A stretch of 60,554 bases of DNA, from assembly GCA_900541125.1 (NCBI GenBank), contig UQIK01000014.1, positions 1 through 60,554 on the forward strand. Reading direction: 5' to 3'. Made by a program: the position numbers and the translations under genes. Source of the stretch: an uncultured Collinsella sp. Lineage in GTDB: Bacteria; Actinomycetota; Coriobacteriia; Coriobacteriales; Coriobacteriaceae. Below, piece after piece: positions 39,123 to 46,511 of this stretch. The notes below the pieces were generated by a model. It was given only the letters and a program-made list of their open reading frames with translations, searched no databases and was not told where the DNA came from. Positions within the stretch are counted from its first letter, which is position 1. Every line of letters begins with the position of its first letter.

Positions 39123-41618
39123 TTAACTGATTCCCACAAACATGCAGCCCGAGGTTGCTCCGCGCAGACGGGCGGCGGGCTTGCGGCCGGCTTGAGCTGC
39201 CTCGACGGCGCGACGGACGCGAGCGACGGCACGACCAATCTCATCGGCCTCGAGCAAGGTTCCGTCGACCATAAGACGACGGACGCCGGCGTCGAGCAAC
39301 TGCGGTACCTGCGGCGTAAGGTCGATGGGGTAGGCATCGTACAAGCGAGAGCGGCCATGGATGTCGGTGCGCACGGGCATGACCTTGCCGTCGATATTCT
39401 TGAGCGACAGCTTGCGGGCGCGCAGGCGGCAGTTGGCGCAATCGTGGATGCAGCCATTGGCCACCTGCAGGATGCAGTGCTCGCTCGTCATAACGCGCGG
39501 GCGGCCAAAGACGGTGATGCCCAGAGCCGCGGGCGCGGCGGCGCCGAGCGAGACAAACTCGTCGAGCGTGATCTCGGGCGAGAGCCAAAACGCACTGGCT
39601 CCGCGCTCGGCAAGCGCCTCCATGCAGGGCGTGTTGTGCACCGGCAGGCAAGAGCGAATCTCGGCCGTGGCGCCAACCTGGGCGGCCAGGGCAAGCTCAG
39701 AGATGTTGCCAATAGCGACCGTGGCGCCGGCAACAACCCACGGGTCGACGCGTACGTGGTCAACGGCGCGGCAGACCTCGTCGAGCACGGGTACGATGCC
39801 CTGCTCAAATGCATCGGCGGGGGAGAGCTCGGCCGCATCGAGCGCGTCGGTGGTCATGTAGATGCGCGTTACACCCTCGGCGCGAGCGGCCTCGGCGGCC
39901 TCGAGCGAGGTGACGGTGGCGCAGATCTGCGGCTCATCGCGGTAGTGCTCGGGCGCGGGGCGGGAATCACTGGTTACAATCGCCGGCAACTCGAGCGTTT
40001 TTGCGCGCTCCTCGTACGGTGCCAGAATGGCCTCTTCCAGCGCCTTACAAGCGGCGGCGCGCACCTTGTGCACGGCGGAGAAGCCCATGCCGCAGCCCTC
40101 ATCGAGCGCCACATCAAAGCTCGCGGCCTCAAAGGGAGAGGAGCCCATGCGCCCGACGTGCTCAACCAGATCGGATGCCTCGACGGCGCGGGTCTTGGCG
40201 GCCTCGACGGTGAAGCCCGTGGCGGTGGCGGTGAGCGCGGGGTTGTCACAGCAGGTGAGTGTGACAGTAAACGGCTCGCCCAGGCGCGCCACGACGGACA
40301 CGTCAACAGCTCGGCGGCGCAGCACATCGCGCTTGAGCGCGGCGCCGGCGGCGTCGATGGCGCGCTGACTGCGAATCACGCGGACGCGGCAGCCCTCGGG
40401 CATGCTGCGGGGCACGCGGCACTCAATGATGTCACCGGCGGCGGCATCATCGGCGGCAATGGTGGTCAGGAACTGGTCAAACTCGTTATCGTGGCGAAGC
40501 TCCAGCAGGTCGCCTTTGCCCACGGGCTCAAACAGCTCAATGCGGGCGATGGCGGCGCGGCGACGGCGGTCGTCGGGCTTGAGGCCGCGCACATCGCGGT
40601 TGGCCGGGCGGCTGCCCAGCACCGTGCCCACGATCTGGCCGCGGTTGTTGGAACGCTCATAGCTCATCATCTCGTCGCCCGAGGTGCCGTCCTGATAGGC
40701 GTGCGTAAAGTCGCGGTTGAAGCAGCGCTTGAGCTGGCGCTGGCGGGCTGCATCCTCATCCTTAGAGGTCGAAACATCGGCAAGCATGTCATCAATCTGA
40801 TGACGATACACGTCGACGATAGAATACACGTAATCGGGGGCCTTCATGCGGCCCTCGAGCTTGAGCGATGCGGCGCCGGCGTCATACAGACGGCGAACAA
40901 GCTGCGACGTGTTGGTGTCGCGCGGGCATAGCGCGCGCTCGCGACCGGCAGGGGAGAGCGAGCGGCCGTTCTCGTCGATCAGCTCGTAAGGCAGGCGACA
41001 GGGCTGAGCGCACATGCCGCGGTTGGCCGAGCGGCCCGCCATGGCAAAGCTCGAGAGCAGGCATAGGCCCGAGTAGCAAAAGCAGATGGCACCGTGGCTA
41101 AAGACCTCGAGGTCCACATCGGGTGCGGCGTCGTGGATGGCGGCGATCTCGTCAATGGAGAGCTCGCGCGACAAGGTCACTCGGTCGGCGCCCTGCTCGC
41201 GGCACCAAAGCGTTCCGCGGTCATCATGGATGTTCGCCTGGGTCGAGATGTGCGTCTCGATGCCGGGCATGGTGCGCTTGACCTCAAAGAACAGGCCCCA
41301 GTCCTGGATGATGAAGGCGTCGGCGCCCAGCGTGGAGCAGCGATGGATGAGTTGCAGCGCATCGCCCATCTCGGACTGCTTGATGACGATGTTGACCGTG
41401 ACGTAGACGCGCGACCCGGCTAGATGCGCGGCGCGACAGGCCTGCTCAAAGGCCTCGTCGGTAAAGTTCGTTGCCTTGCGGCGGGCGTTGAAGCTACCCA
41501 TGCCGCAATAGATGGCGTCTGCCCCCGCGGCGAGTGCGGCGGCAAAGGGCTCCGGGCCTCCGGCGGGGGCCAAAAGCTCGGGCCTGCGGTTGGTGGTTCG
41601 GCTGGCGGTTGCGGTCAT
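39123..41618 (-). CDS. U32-family peptidase (RlhA/YdcP-like), DUF3656-containing
   Basis: 831 aa. N-terminal TIM-barrel U32 domain starts with PELLAPAGGPEPFAAAL, with GADAIYCGMGSFNAR and the cysteine-rich signature SGLCLLSSFAMAGRSANRGM then CAQPCRLPYE (about residues 190-215). Related E. coli proteins (RlhA, UbiU/V, TrhP) bind an Fe-S cluster and hydroxylate RNA or ubiquinone rather than cut proteins, so an rRNA or tRNA hydroxylation role is more likely than proteolysis. A second U32-like half and CQ..CANCRLRARK cysteines are at the C terminus. Start ATG 41618 follows AAAGGCAGG. Paired with a pseudouridine synthase, which fits RNA modification. Confidence 0.85.
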   Translation of the reverse strand: MTATASRTTNRRPELLAPAGGPEPFAAALAAGADAIYCGMGSFNARRKATNFTDEAFEQACRAAHLAGSRVYVTVNIVIKQSEMGDALQLIHRCSTLGADAFIIQDWGLFFEVKRTMPGIETHISTQANIHDDRGTLWCREQGADRVTLSRELSIDEIAAIHDAAPDVDLEVFSHGAICFCYSGLCLLSSFAMAGRSANRGMCAQPCRLPYELIDENGRSLSPAGRERALCPRDTNTSQLVRRLYDAGAASLKLEGRMKAPDYVYSIVDVYRHQIDDMLADVSTSKDEDAARQRQLKRCFNRDFTHAYQDGTSGDEMMSYERSNNRGQIVGTVLGSRPANRDVRGLKPDDRRRRAAIARIELFEPVGKGDLLELRHDNEFDQFLTTIAADDAAAGDIIECRVPRSMPEGCRVRVIRSQRAIDAAGAALKRDVLRRRAVDVSVVARLGEPFTVTLTCCDNPALTATATGFTVEAAKTRAVEASDLVEHVGRMGSSPFEAASFDVALDEGCGMGFSAVHKVRAAACKALEEAILAPYEERAKTLELPAIVTSDSRPAPEHYRDEPQICATVTSLEAAEAARAEGVTRIYMTTDALDAAELSPADAFEQGIVPVLDEVCRAVDHVRVDPWVVAGATVAIGNISELALAAQVGATAEIRSCLPVHNTPCMEALAERGASAFWLSPEITLDEFVSLGAAAPAALGITVFGRPRVMTSEHCILQVANGCIHDCANCRLRARKLSLKNIDGKVMPVRTDIHGRSRLYDAYPIDLTPQVPQLLDAGVRRLMVDGTLLEADEIGRAVARVRRAVEAAQAGRKPAARLRGATSGCMFVGIS

Positions 41619-41774
41619 ATCCTGCCTTTCAAAATGCTCAGATATTCAAAAGTATAGTGGTGCCGTTGCGGCAGGCGATGCCCGTGCTCCAAGCGGGATA
41701 AAGTCTTCAGCAGCTTGGGCTGGCTGACCCCGTGGAGAACCGTTCAGCGGTTCGGGGAAACCGTTGGGCGATAA

Positions 41775-41829
41775 AATATTCTCGCAAGCTGATAATATTC
41801 TTGCATCAAACAGAAACCTTGAGTACTAT
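41775..41829 (+). promoter_or_regulatory. ridA promoter with two upstream direct repeats
   Basis: TTGCAT (41801-41806), a 17-base spacer and TACTAT (41824-41829) form a good promoter. AATATTCTCGCA (41775-41786) and AATATTCTTGCA (41794-41805) are direct repeats 19 bases apart, the second overlapping the -35. The rest of the 300-base gap 41619-41918 contains no gene I can support. Confidence 0.55.
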
Positions 41830-41918
41830 CCCAATCAAGCGCGGTGTTCAGACCGAATTGTGCCTCCCGGTGTGAACGCCGCGCTCACGCTCTCTCAACT
41901 GATCGTAAGGAGAAAAAC

Positions 41919-42296
41919 ATGAGCAAGACCGTCGTGTCTTCCGATAACGCACCCGCAGCCATCGGACCGTATTCCCCCGGCATCCAGACCGGCAACATGG
42001 TGTTCCTGTCCGGCCAGCTGGGCATCGACCCCGCAACTGGCAAGATGCCCGAGGGCGTCGAGGCCCAGGCCAAGCAGTCCCTCGCCAACGTCGAGGCCCT
42101 GCTGACCGCTGCCGGCGCCACCTTTGCCGATGTCGTCAAGACCACGGTCTACCTGGCCGACATCGCCGACTTCGCCGCCGTGAACGAGATCTACGCCTCC
42201 AAGTTCGAGGCCCCGTTCCCCGCGCGCAGCGCCTTCCAGGTTGCCGCCCTTCCGGCTGGCGGTCTGGTCGAGATCGAGGTCATCGCCGCTCTCTAA
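41919..42296 (+). CDS. ridA: RidA-family reactive intermediate deaminase
   Basis: 125 aa. Hydrolyses reactive enamine/imine intermediates made by PLP enzymes. GPYSPGIQTGNMVFLSGQLG, Arg103 in PARSAFQVA and Glu118 in GGLVEIEVIA are the conserved substrate-binding positions of the RidA clade. ATG 41919 follows GTAAGGAG; an upstream in-frame start at 41844 lacks support. It is convergent with the YheO-type regulator gene and shares its terminator. Confidence 0.93.
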   Translation: MSKTVVSSDNAPAAIGPYSPGIQTGNMVFLSGQLGIDPATGKMPEGVEAQAKQSLANVEALLTAAGATFADVVKTTVYLADIADFAAVNEIYASKFEAPFPARSAFQVAALPAGGLVEIEVIAAL

Positions 42297-42326
42297 GGCG
42301 TTGGCCACAACTAAACATGACATGCA

Positions 42327-42363
42327 AAAAGACCCTGCAGCGCGTGCGAGCTGCAGGGTCTTT
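42327..42363. terminator. bidirectional terminator between ridA and the YheO-type regulator
   Basis: AAAAGACCCTGCAGC (42327-42341) pairs perfectly with GCTGCAGGGTCTTTT (42349-42363). A/T runs on both sides allow termination on both strands of the convergent genes. Confidence 0.92.
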
Positions 42364-42408
42364 TGTCAAGTGATGGATCGCTTGTGGAGCCGCGCTCCAT
42401 TTTGCTCG

Positions 42409-43065
42409 TTAGCCTTCCTTGCGAACTTTTTGCAGGTAGCGGTAGACGCTGGGCTCCGAGATGCCCAGCGCGGTGGCGGCGCAGGCAACAGCGCCCTTGA
42501 GCATGAACACCCCGTTGCCGTTGAGGTGGCGAATGACGTCCACGCGGTCGCTCTGACCAAGCGACGCTACATCCAGCCCACGCGCGCTCAGCAACTCGGC
42601 GATGCTGCGGTCGATGAGCTCCTGTGTAGACTCCGAAAGGCTTTCGACCTCGATAGGGGCGGGCTCCGTGCGCGTTGGCGCCGCATCGAAGCACGCCATG
42701 AGCTGCTGCGCCATGGCGTTGATGGAGCGCACGGTCGAGAGGTCGGTGTTGACGCAGAGCATACCGACGATCTCGTCATTCTCGCGGATAAAGTACGTCG
42801 CTGACTCCAACGTTTTGCCGCCGGCACCGCGCCCCTCGTAGCCCGTAATAAACGGCAGGTCGCGATACTTGGCGTCGTGCATGATCTTGAGTGCCAGATC
42901 GGTGGCGGGACCGCCGACCTTGCGGCCGCTCACGATGCCGTTGCGAATATCGACGATGGCGTGGTCGGGATCCGAGAAATCGTGCAGCACGATTTCGCTG
43001 TTTTTGCCGAGTATCTGCTCCAGAAAATCGACCATCGGCAAAAAGCGACGTACGGTCTCGTTCAC
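42409..43065 (-). CDS. YheO-type transcriptional regulator (PAS-like plus helix-turn-helix)
   Basis: 218 aa from GTG 43065, eight bases after AAAGGAG; the frame extends to 43206 but without family support. The N-terminal PAS-like domain (about 1-120) has LEQILGKNSEIVLHDFSDPD and IVDIRNG..SGRKVGGP, diagnostic of the YheO family. The C-terminal HTH ends in AATALGISEPSVYRYLQKVRK. From memory, YheO-type DguR in Pseudomonas sits beside a RidA-family gene, as here. Lying between ridA and the purine permease, it may control either or both. The ligand is unknown. Confidence 0.82.
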   Translation of the reverse strand: MNETVRRFLPMVDFLEQILGKNSEIVLHDFSDPDHAIVDIRNGIVSGRKVGGPATDLALKIMHDAKYRDLPFITGYEGRGAGGKTLESATYFIRENDEIVGMLCVNTDLSTVRSINAMAQQLMACFDAAPTRTEPAPIEVESLSESTQELIDRSIAELLSARGLDVASLGQSDRVDVIRHLNGNGVFMLKGAVACAATALGISEPSVYRYLQKVRKEG

Positions 43066-43145
43066 GGGCAACTCCTTTGGGTGAAATCGGAAATGTTCAT
43101 AACAATTTTTTCTCATGGTAACACGCTGCCCATCATCTCGTATAT

Positions 43146-43264
43146 CCGCAGGTACATTGCGTAATGCAGACGAACGGTAGGAATTTAGCGGTAAACGGTT
43201 GACCAAAAGAAATGTTAGATGTTATTTTGACCAGACACTTTCCTGACCTGCGGAAATGCGTAAT
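43146..43264. promoter_or_regulatory. inverted and repeated elements in the regulator-permease gap
   Basis: CCGCAGGT (43146-43153) is inverted to ACCTGCGG (43246-43253). Just after each lies a near-palindrome, ATTGCGTAAT (43156-43165) and AATGCGTAAT (43255-43264). This paired arrangement in the divergent region 43066-43417 looks like binding sites for a dimeric regulator, possibly the YheO-type protein, and would allow DNA looping. Confidence 0.4.
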
Positions 43265-43302
43265 TTCAGCTGAAGAATAGTCTGATAACAAAAAATTATT
43301 AT

Positions 43303-43330
43303 TGAGAATGAGAATCATCTTTAATACGAT
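43303..43330 (+). promoter_or_regulatory. purine permease promoter overlapped by a Fur-like box
   Basis: TTGAGA (43303-43308), a 16-base spacer and TACGAT (43325-43330) form a promoter. GAGAATGAGAATCATCTTT (19 bases, from 43305) matches the Fur consensus GATAATGATAATCATTATC at 14 of 19 positions and covers the -35 and spacer, the classic repressor position. Confidence 0.45.
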
Positions 43331-43417
43331 ATGCAATGAAGGCACAACCTCAACCCCGCACTGCGTCACAATAGAGCGTTAGATGCGAAAACAACTACTT
43401 CGAGGATTGGTGGTCAA

Positions 43418-44812
43418 ATGACCCAGGAGACGGTTACGAACGGCACTGAAGCCCTGTTCACTCGCGAAGGCATGCCTCCCGTTAAGGAAATGATCCCGTG
43501 TGCCCTTCAGCACGTACTGGCATCGTTTGCCGGCATCATTACCCCGGCGGTCATCATGGCCGGCGTCTACGGCTTTAATAGCCAGCAGAGCACCGACATC
43601 ATCCAGGTCGCGCTCATTCTTTCGGCGATCGATACGGCCCTTCAGGCCTTCGCTCCCTTCCGTCGCATCGGCGGCGGCCTGCCCATCGTCATGGGCGTTT
43701 CGTTCGCGTTCCTGCCGGCCCTGCAGGCCATGGGTGCCTCGGGCTTTAGCTTTGGTGCACTGCTGGGCGGCGAGATCGTCGGCGGCGCCGTCGCGGTCCT
43801 CTTTGGTCTGGCCTACAGCAAGATCAAGTGGCTGTTCCCGCCCGTCGTGACCGGTACGGTCATCTTCTCCATCGGCGTTTCGCTGTATCCCACGGCCGTC
43901 AAGTATATGGCCGGCGGTATGGGTACGCCGCTATGGGGCACCCCGCAGGCCTGGTGCGTCGCTCTTATCACCTTCGCCGTGGTCTTTGCGCTCGCCAACT
44001 TTGGCAAGGGCACGCTCAAGCTGGGATCCGTGTTCTTTGGCATGATCGTCGGCATGATCGTCTCCATCCCCTTTGGCATGATCGACTTCTCCAGCGTCGC
44101 CACCGCTCAGGTCTTCGCCCTTCCCAAGCTCATGCCCTACGCGCTCGAGTTTGATCCCGAGGTCTGCATTACCCTCGCCGTCGTGTTCCCCATGGTTGCT
44201 ATCCAGGTTATCGGTGACGTCTCCGCCGCCTGCCTGGGCTCCATCGACCGTATGCCCACCGAGCGCGAGCTCTCCGGCGCCATCGTGTCCCAGGGCCTTA
44301 CCTCTATGGTCGGCGGCCTGCTGGGCGGTCTTCCCACCAGCGCCCTTGGCCAGAACGTGGGCATCATCTGCTCCAACAAGGTCGTCAACAAGTGGGTCTT
44401 TGTGATCATCGCGGCCGTCTTTGCCATCGCCGGTCTGTTCCCGCAGCTCTCTGCCGTCCTTTCCGCTATCCCGCAGCCCGTCATCGGCGGCGCGACCGTC
44501 GGCGTCTTTGGCACCATCACCATGAACGGCGTGCGCATGTTCACCCGCGAGGGCCTCACGCAGCGCACTACCACCATCGTCGGTACCTCCGTCGTCTTTG
44601 GCCTGGGTATCTGGATGGCCAGCGGTTGCCTTGCCGGCGAGGGTATGCCCGCCTGGGTGTCCACCGTCATCGGCTCCAATGCCGTAACCCCCACCGCCAT
44701 CATGGCCATTGTCCTTAACCTGATCCTTCCGCAGACGCCAGTCGTGGCTCAGCACATCGATGCCGCCAAGGACGCTGCCGTGGATCTGGTCTTGCCCGAG
44801 AGCAAGAAGTAA
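43418..44812 (+). CDS. NCS2-family purine (xanthine/urate) permease
   Basis: 464 aa, about 14 membrane segments. The NCS2 signature is GGLPTSALGQNVGIICSNKV (about residues 304-323), whose Gln-Asn pair is typical of xanthine/uric acid carriers rather than uracil ones. Early segment ALQHVLASFAGIITPAVIM is standard. Ion-coupled uptake into the cytoplasm. It is the first gene of the purine catabolic run (ssnA, ygfK, ferredoxin and xdh follow on the same strand), which supports a purine rather than pyrimidine substrate. The start ATG follows a weak GAGGATTGGTGG site. Confidence 0.9.
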   Translation: MTQETVTNGTEALFTREGMPPVKEMIPCALQHVLASFAGIITPAVIMAGVYGFNSQQSTDIIQVALILSAIDTALQAFAPFRRIGGGLPIVMGVSFAFLPALQAMGASGFSFGALLGGEIVGGAVAVLFGLAYSKIKWLFPPVVTGTVIFSIGVSLYPTAVKYMAGGMGTPLWGTPQAWCVALITFAVVFALANFGKGTLKLGSVFFGMIVGMIVSIPFGMIDFSSVATAQVFALPKLMPYALEFDPEVCITLAVVFPMVAIQVIGDVSAACLGSIDRMPTERELSGAIVSQGLTSMVGGLLGGLPTSALGQNVGIICSNKVVNKWVFVIIAAVFAIAGLFPQLSAVLSAIPQPVIGGATVGVFGTITMNGVRMFTREGLTQRTTTIVGTSVVFGLGIWMASGCLAGEGMPAWVSTVIGSNAVTPTAIMAIVLNLILPQTPVVAQHIDAAKDAAVDLVLPESKK

Positions 44813-44828
44813 CCAATTCGGTGCTATT

Positions 44829-44908
44829 CGTCGGCGGACGCATCGCCTCGTCCGCCGACGTCATGCGGCGCCAAGCCGCACTTCAAAGGGTTTGTCCCTT
44901 TGGTGAAG
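44829..44908 (+). promoter_or_regulatory. two strong hairpins between permease and ssnA
   Basis: CGTCGGCGGACG (44829-44840) and CGTCCGCCGACG (44849-44860) form a perfect 12-bp stem without a U-run. CTTCA-AAGGG (44881-44890) pairs with CCCTT then TGAAG (44896-44908) with a three-base bulge. A weaker stem TCAGAGG/CCTCTGA (44965-44990) lies just before the ssnA ribosome site. They may tune permease versus enzyme expression. Confidence 0.5.
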
Positions 44909-45007
44909 CGTTGACGGGAGAGGGCCCGTTTCCGGTGTAGGCCGGCGCTTCGCACTCCGCCATGTCAGAGGTGTCAAACCCCGCCTCTGATGTCGAAGGG
45001 AGCATCC

Positions 45008-46363
45008 ATGCTTCTGGTCGCTAACGGTTCCGTCTTTACCCGCAACGCTCAGACCCCGTTCATTCCAAACGGTGCGGTCGCCATTGACGGAGATACGATC
45101 GTCGAAGTGGGCCCCGAGTGCGAGCTCAAGGCCAAGTACCCGGATGCCGAGTACGTCGACGCCCAGGGCAACCTCATCATGCCCGGACTTATCAACTGCC
45201 ACACCCACATCTACTCGGGTCTCGCCCGCGGCCTTGCCATTAAGGGCTGCAACCCCACCAACTTCCTGGAGAATCTTGAGCAGCAGTGGTGGAAGATCGA
45301 CGACAATCTGACGCTCGACGGCACCAAGGCAAGCGCCTACGCCACGATTCTTGACTCCATCCGCGATGGCGTCACCACGATCTTCGATCACCATGCGAGC
45401 TTCTGCGAGATCCCGGGAAGCCTCTTCACCATTAAGGACGCAGCTCAGGAGCTGGGCATGCGTTCGTGCCTGTGCTACGAGGTCTCCGATCGCCGCGGCC
45501 AGGAAAAATGCGACCAGGCCATTGCCGAGAACGCCGAGTTTGCCCAGTGGGCCGCCAAAGAGCGTCGCGATAACGACAACCACATGATCGCCGCCATGTT
45601 TGGCGGTCACGCCACCTTTACGCTGTCGGACGAGACCATGGACAAGATGGCCGAGGCCAACAACGGCCTGACCGGCTTCCACATCCATGTGTGCGAGGGC
45701 ATGAATGACGTGTGGGACTCCCGTCTCAACCGCGGTGGTATCAGCCCCGTCGAGCGCCTGCTGCAGCACAACCTGCTGGGTCCCGACACCATGCTCGGCC
45801 ACTGCATCCACGTGACGCCTGCCGAGATGGATATCGTCAAGGAGTCCGGCACCTGGCTCGTCAACAACCCCGAATCCAATATGGGCAACGCCGTAGGCTG
45901 CGCCCCCGTGCTCGAGTTCTTCCGCCGCGGCATACCCGTGTGCATGGGCACCGATGCCTACACCCACGATATGCTCGAGAGCCTTAAGGTCTTCCTGATC
46001 ATTCAGCGCCACAACGCCGCCATGCCCAACGTGGGCTGGTGCGAGGCCATGACGATGCTGTTCGAGAACAACGCCAAGATGGCGAGCAAGTACTTCGATC
46101 GCAAGCTCGGTGTGCTCGAGGCCGGCGCTGCCGCCGACGTCATCGTTATGGACTACAAGCCCTTTACGCCGCTGAGCGAGGAGAACATCGACGGCCACAT
46201 GCTCTTTGGCATGATGGGCAAAAACTGCCGCACCACCATCATCAACGGCCGCGTCCTGTACAAGGATCGCGAGTTTGTCGGTATTGATGAGGAAAAGATC
46301 AACGCGTGGACCATGGCTGAGTCCAAGAAACTCTGGAGCACGCTCAACGATCGCGCCTACTAA
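45008..46363 (+). CDS. ssnA: putative aminohydrolase SsnA
   Basis: 451 aa amidohydrolase-superfamily enzyme, full length for SsnA. Metal ligands His65 and His67 lie in NCHTHIYSG, with further sites in GFHIHVCEG, GHCIHVTP and the Asp of GTDAYTHDM. It is related to guanine deaminase-type enzymes and, in E. coli, lies next to ygfK, ygfM and xdhD. Recent work, from memory, places SsnA in anaerobic urate/purine breakdown as a ring-opening hydrolase; I cannot verify this here. ATG 45008 follows GAAGGGAG; the in-frame upstream start is rejected. Confidence 0.9.
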   Translation: MLLVANGSVFTRNAQTPFIPNGAVAIDGDTIVEVGPECELKAKYPDAEYVDAQGNLIMPGLINCHTHIYSGLARGLAIKGCNPTNFLENLEQQWWKIDDNLTLDGTKASAYATILDSIRDGVTTIFDHHASFCEIPGSLFTIKDAAQELGMRSCLCYEVSDRRGQEKCDQAIAENAEFAQWAAKERRDNDNHMIAAMFGGHATFTLSDETMDKMAEANNGLTGFHIHVCEGMNDVWDSRLNRGGISPVERLLQHNLLGPDTMLGHCIHVTPAEMDIVKESGTWLVNNPESNMGNAVGCAPVLEFFRRGIPVCMGTDAYTHDMLESLKVFLIIQRHNAAMPNVGWCEAMTMLFENNAKMASKYFDRKLGVLEAGAAADVIVMDYKPFTPLSEENIDGHMLFGMMGKNCRTTIINGRVLYKDREFVGIDEEKINAWTMAESKKLWSTLNDRAY

Positions 46364-46377
46364 TTACAAGTAGATTC

Positions 46378-46413
46378 ACGCGCGTCGGATGTTTCGCCGC
46401 ATCCGACGCGCGT
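46378..46413 (+). promoter_or_regulatory. 14-bp perfect hairpin between ssnA and ygfK
   Basis: ACGCGCGTCGGATG (46378-46391), loop of 8, CATCCGACGCGCGT (46400-46413). No U-run follows, so it is more likely an RNA-stabilising or processing hairpin that protects the ssnA message end than a terminator. Confidence 0.55.
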
Positions 46414-46511
46414 ATAGGCGGCCTCCGCGGGGTCGCCGGCGCTGTGCTAGCGCTACACCGTATTTGCGCCCGCCGCGCGGTCTCGCCGGGCGTTACAGAG
46501 AGGAGCTCATT

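Noticed and set aside
43418..44812. Uracil permease
   Set aside because: The Gln-Asn signature in GGLPTSALGQNVG and the purine-enzyme neighbours favour a xanthine/urate carrier.
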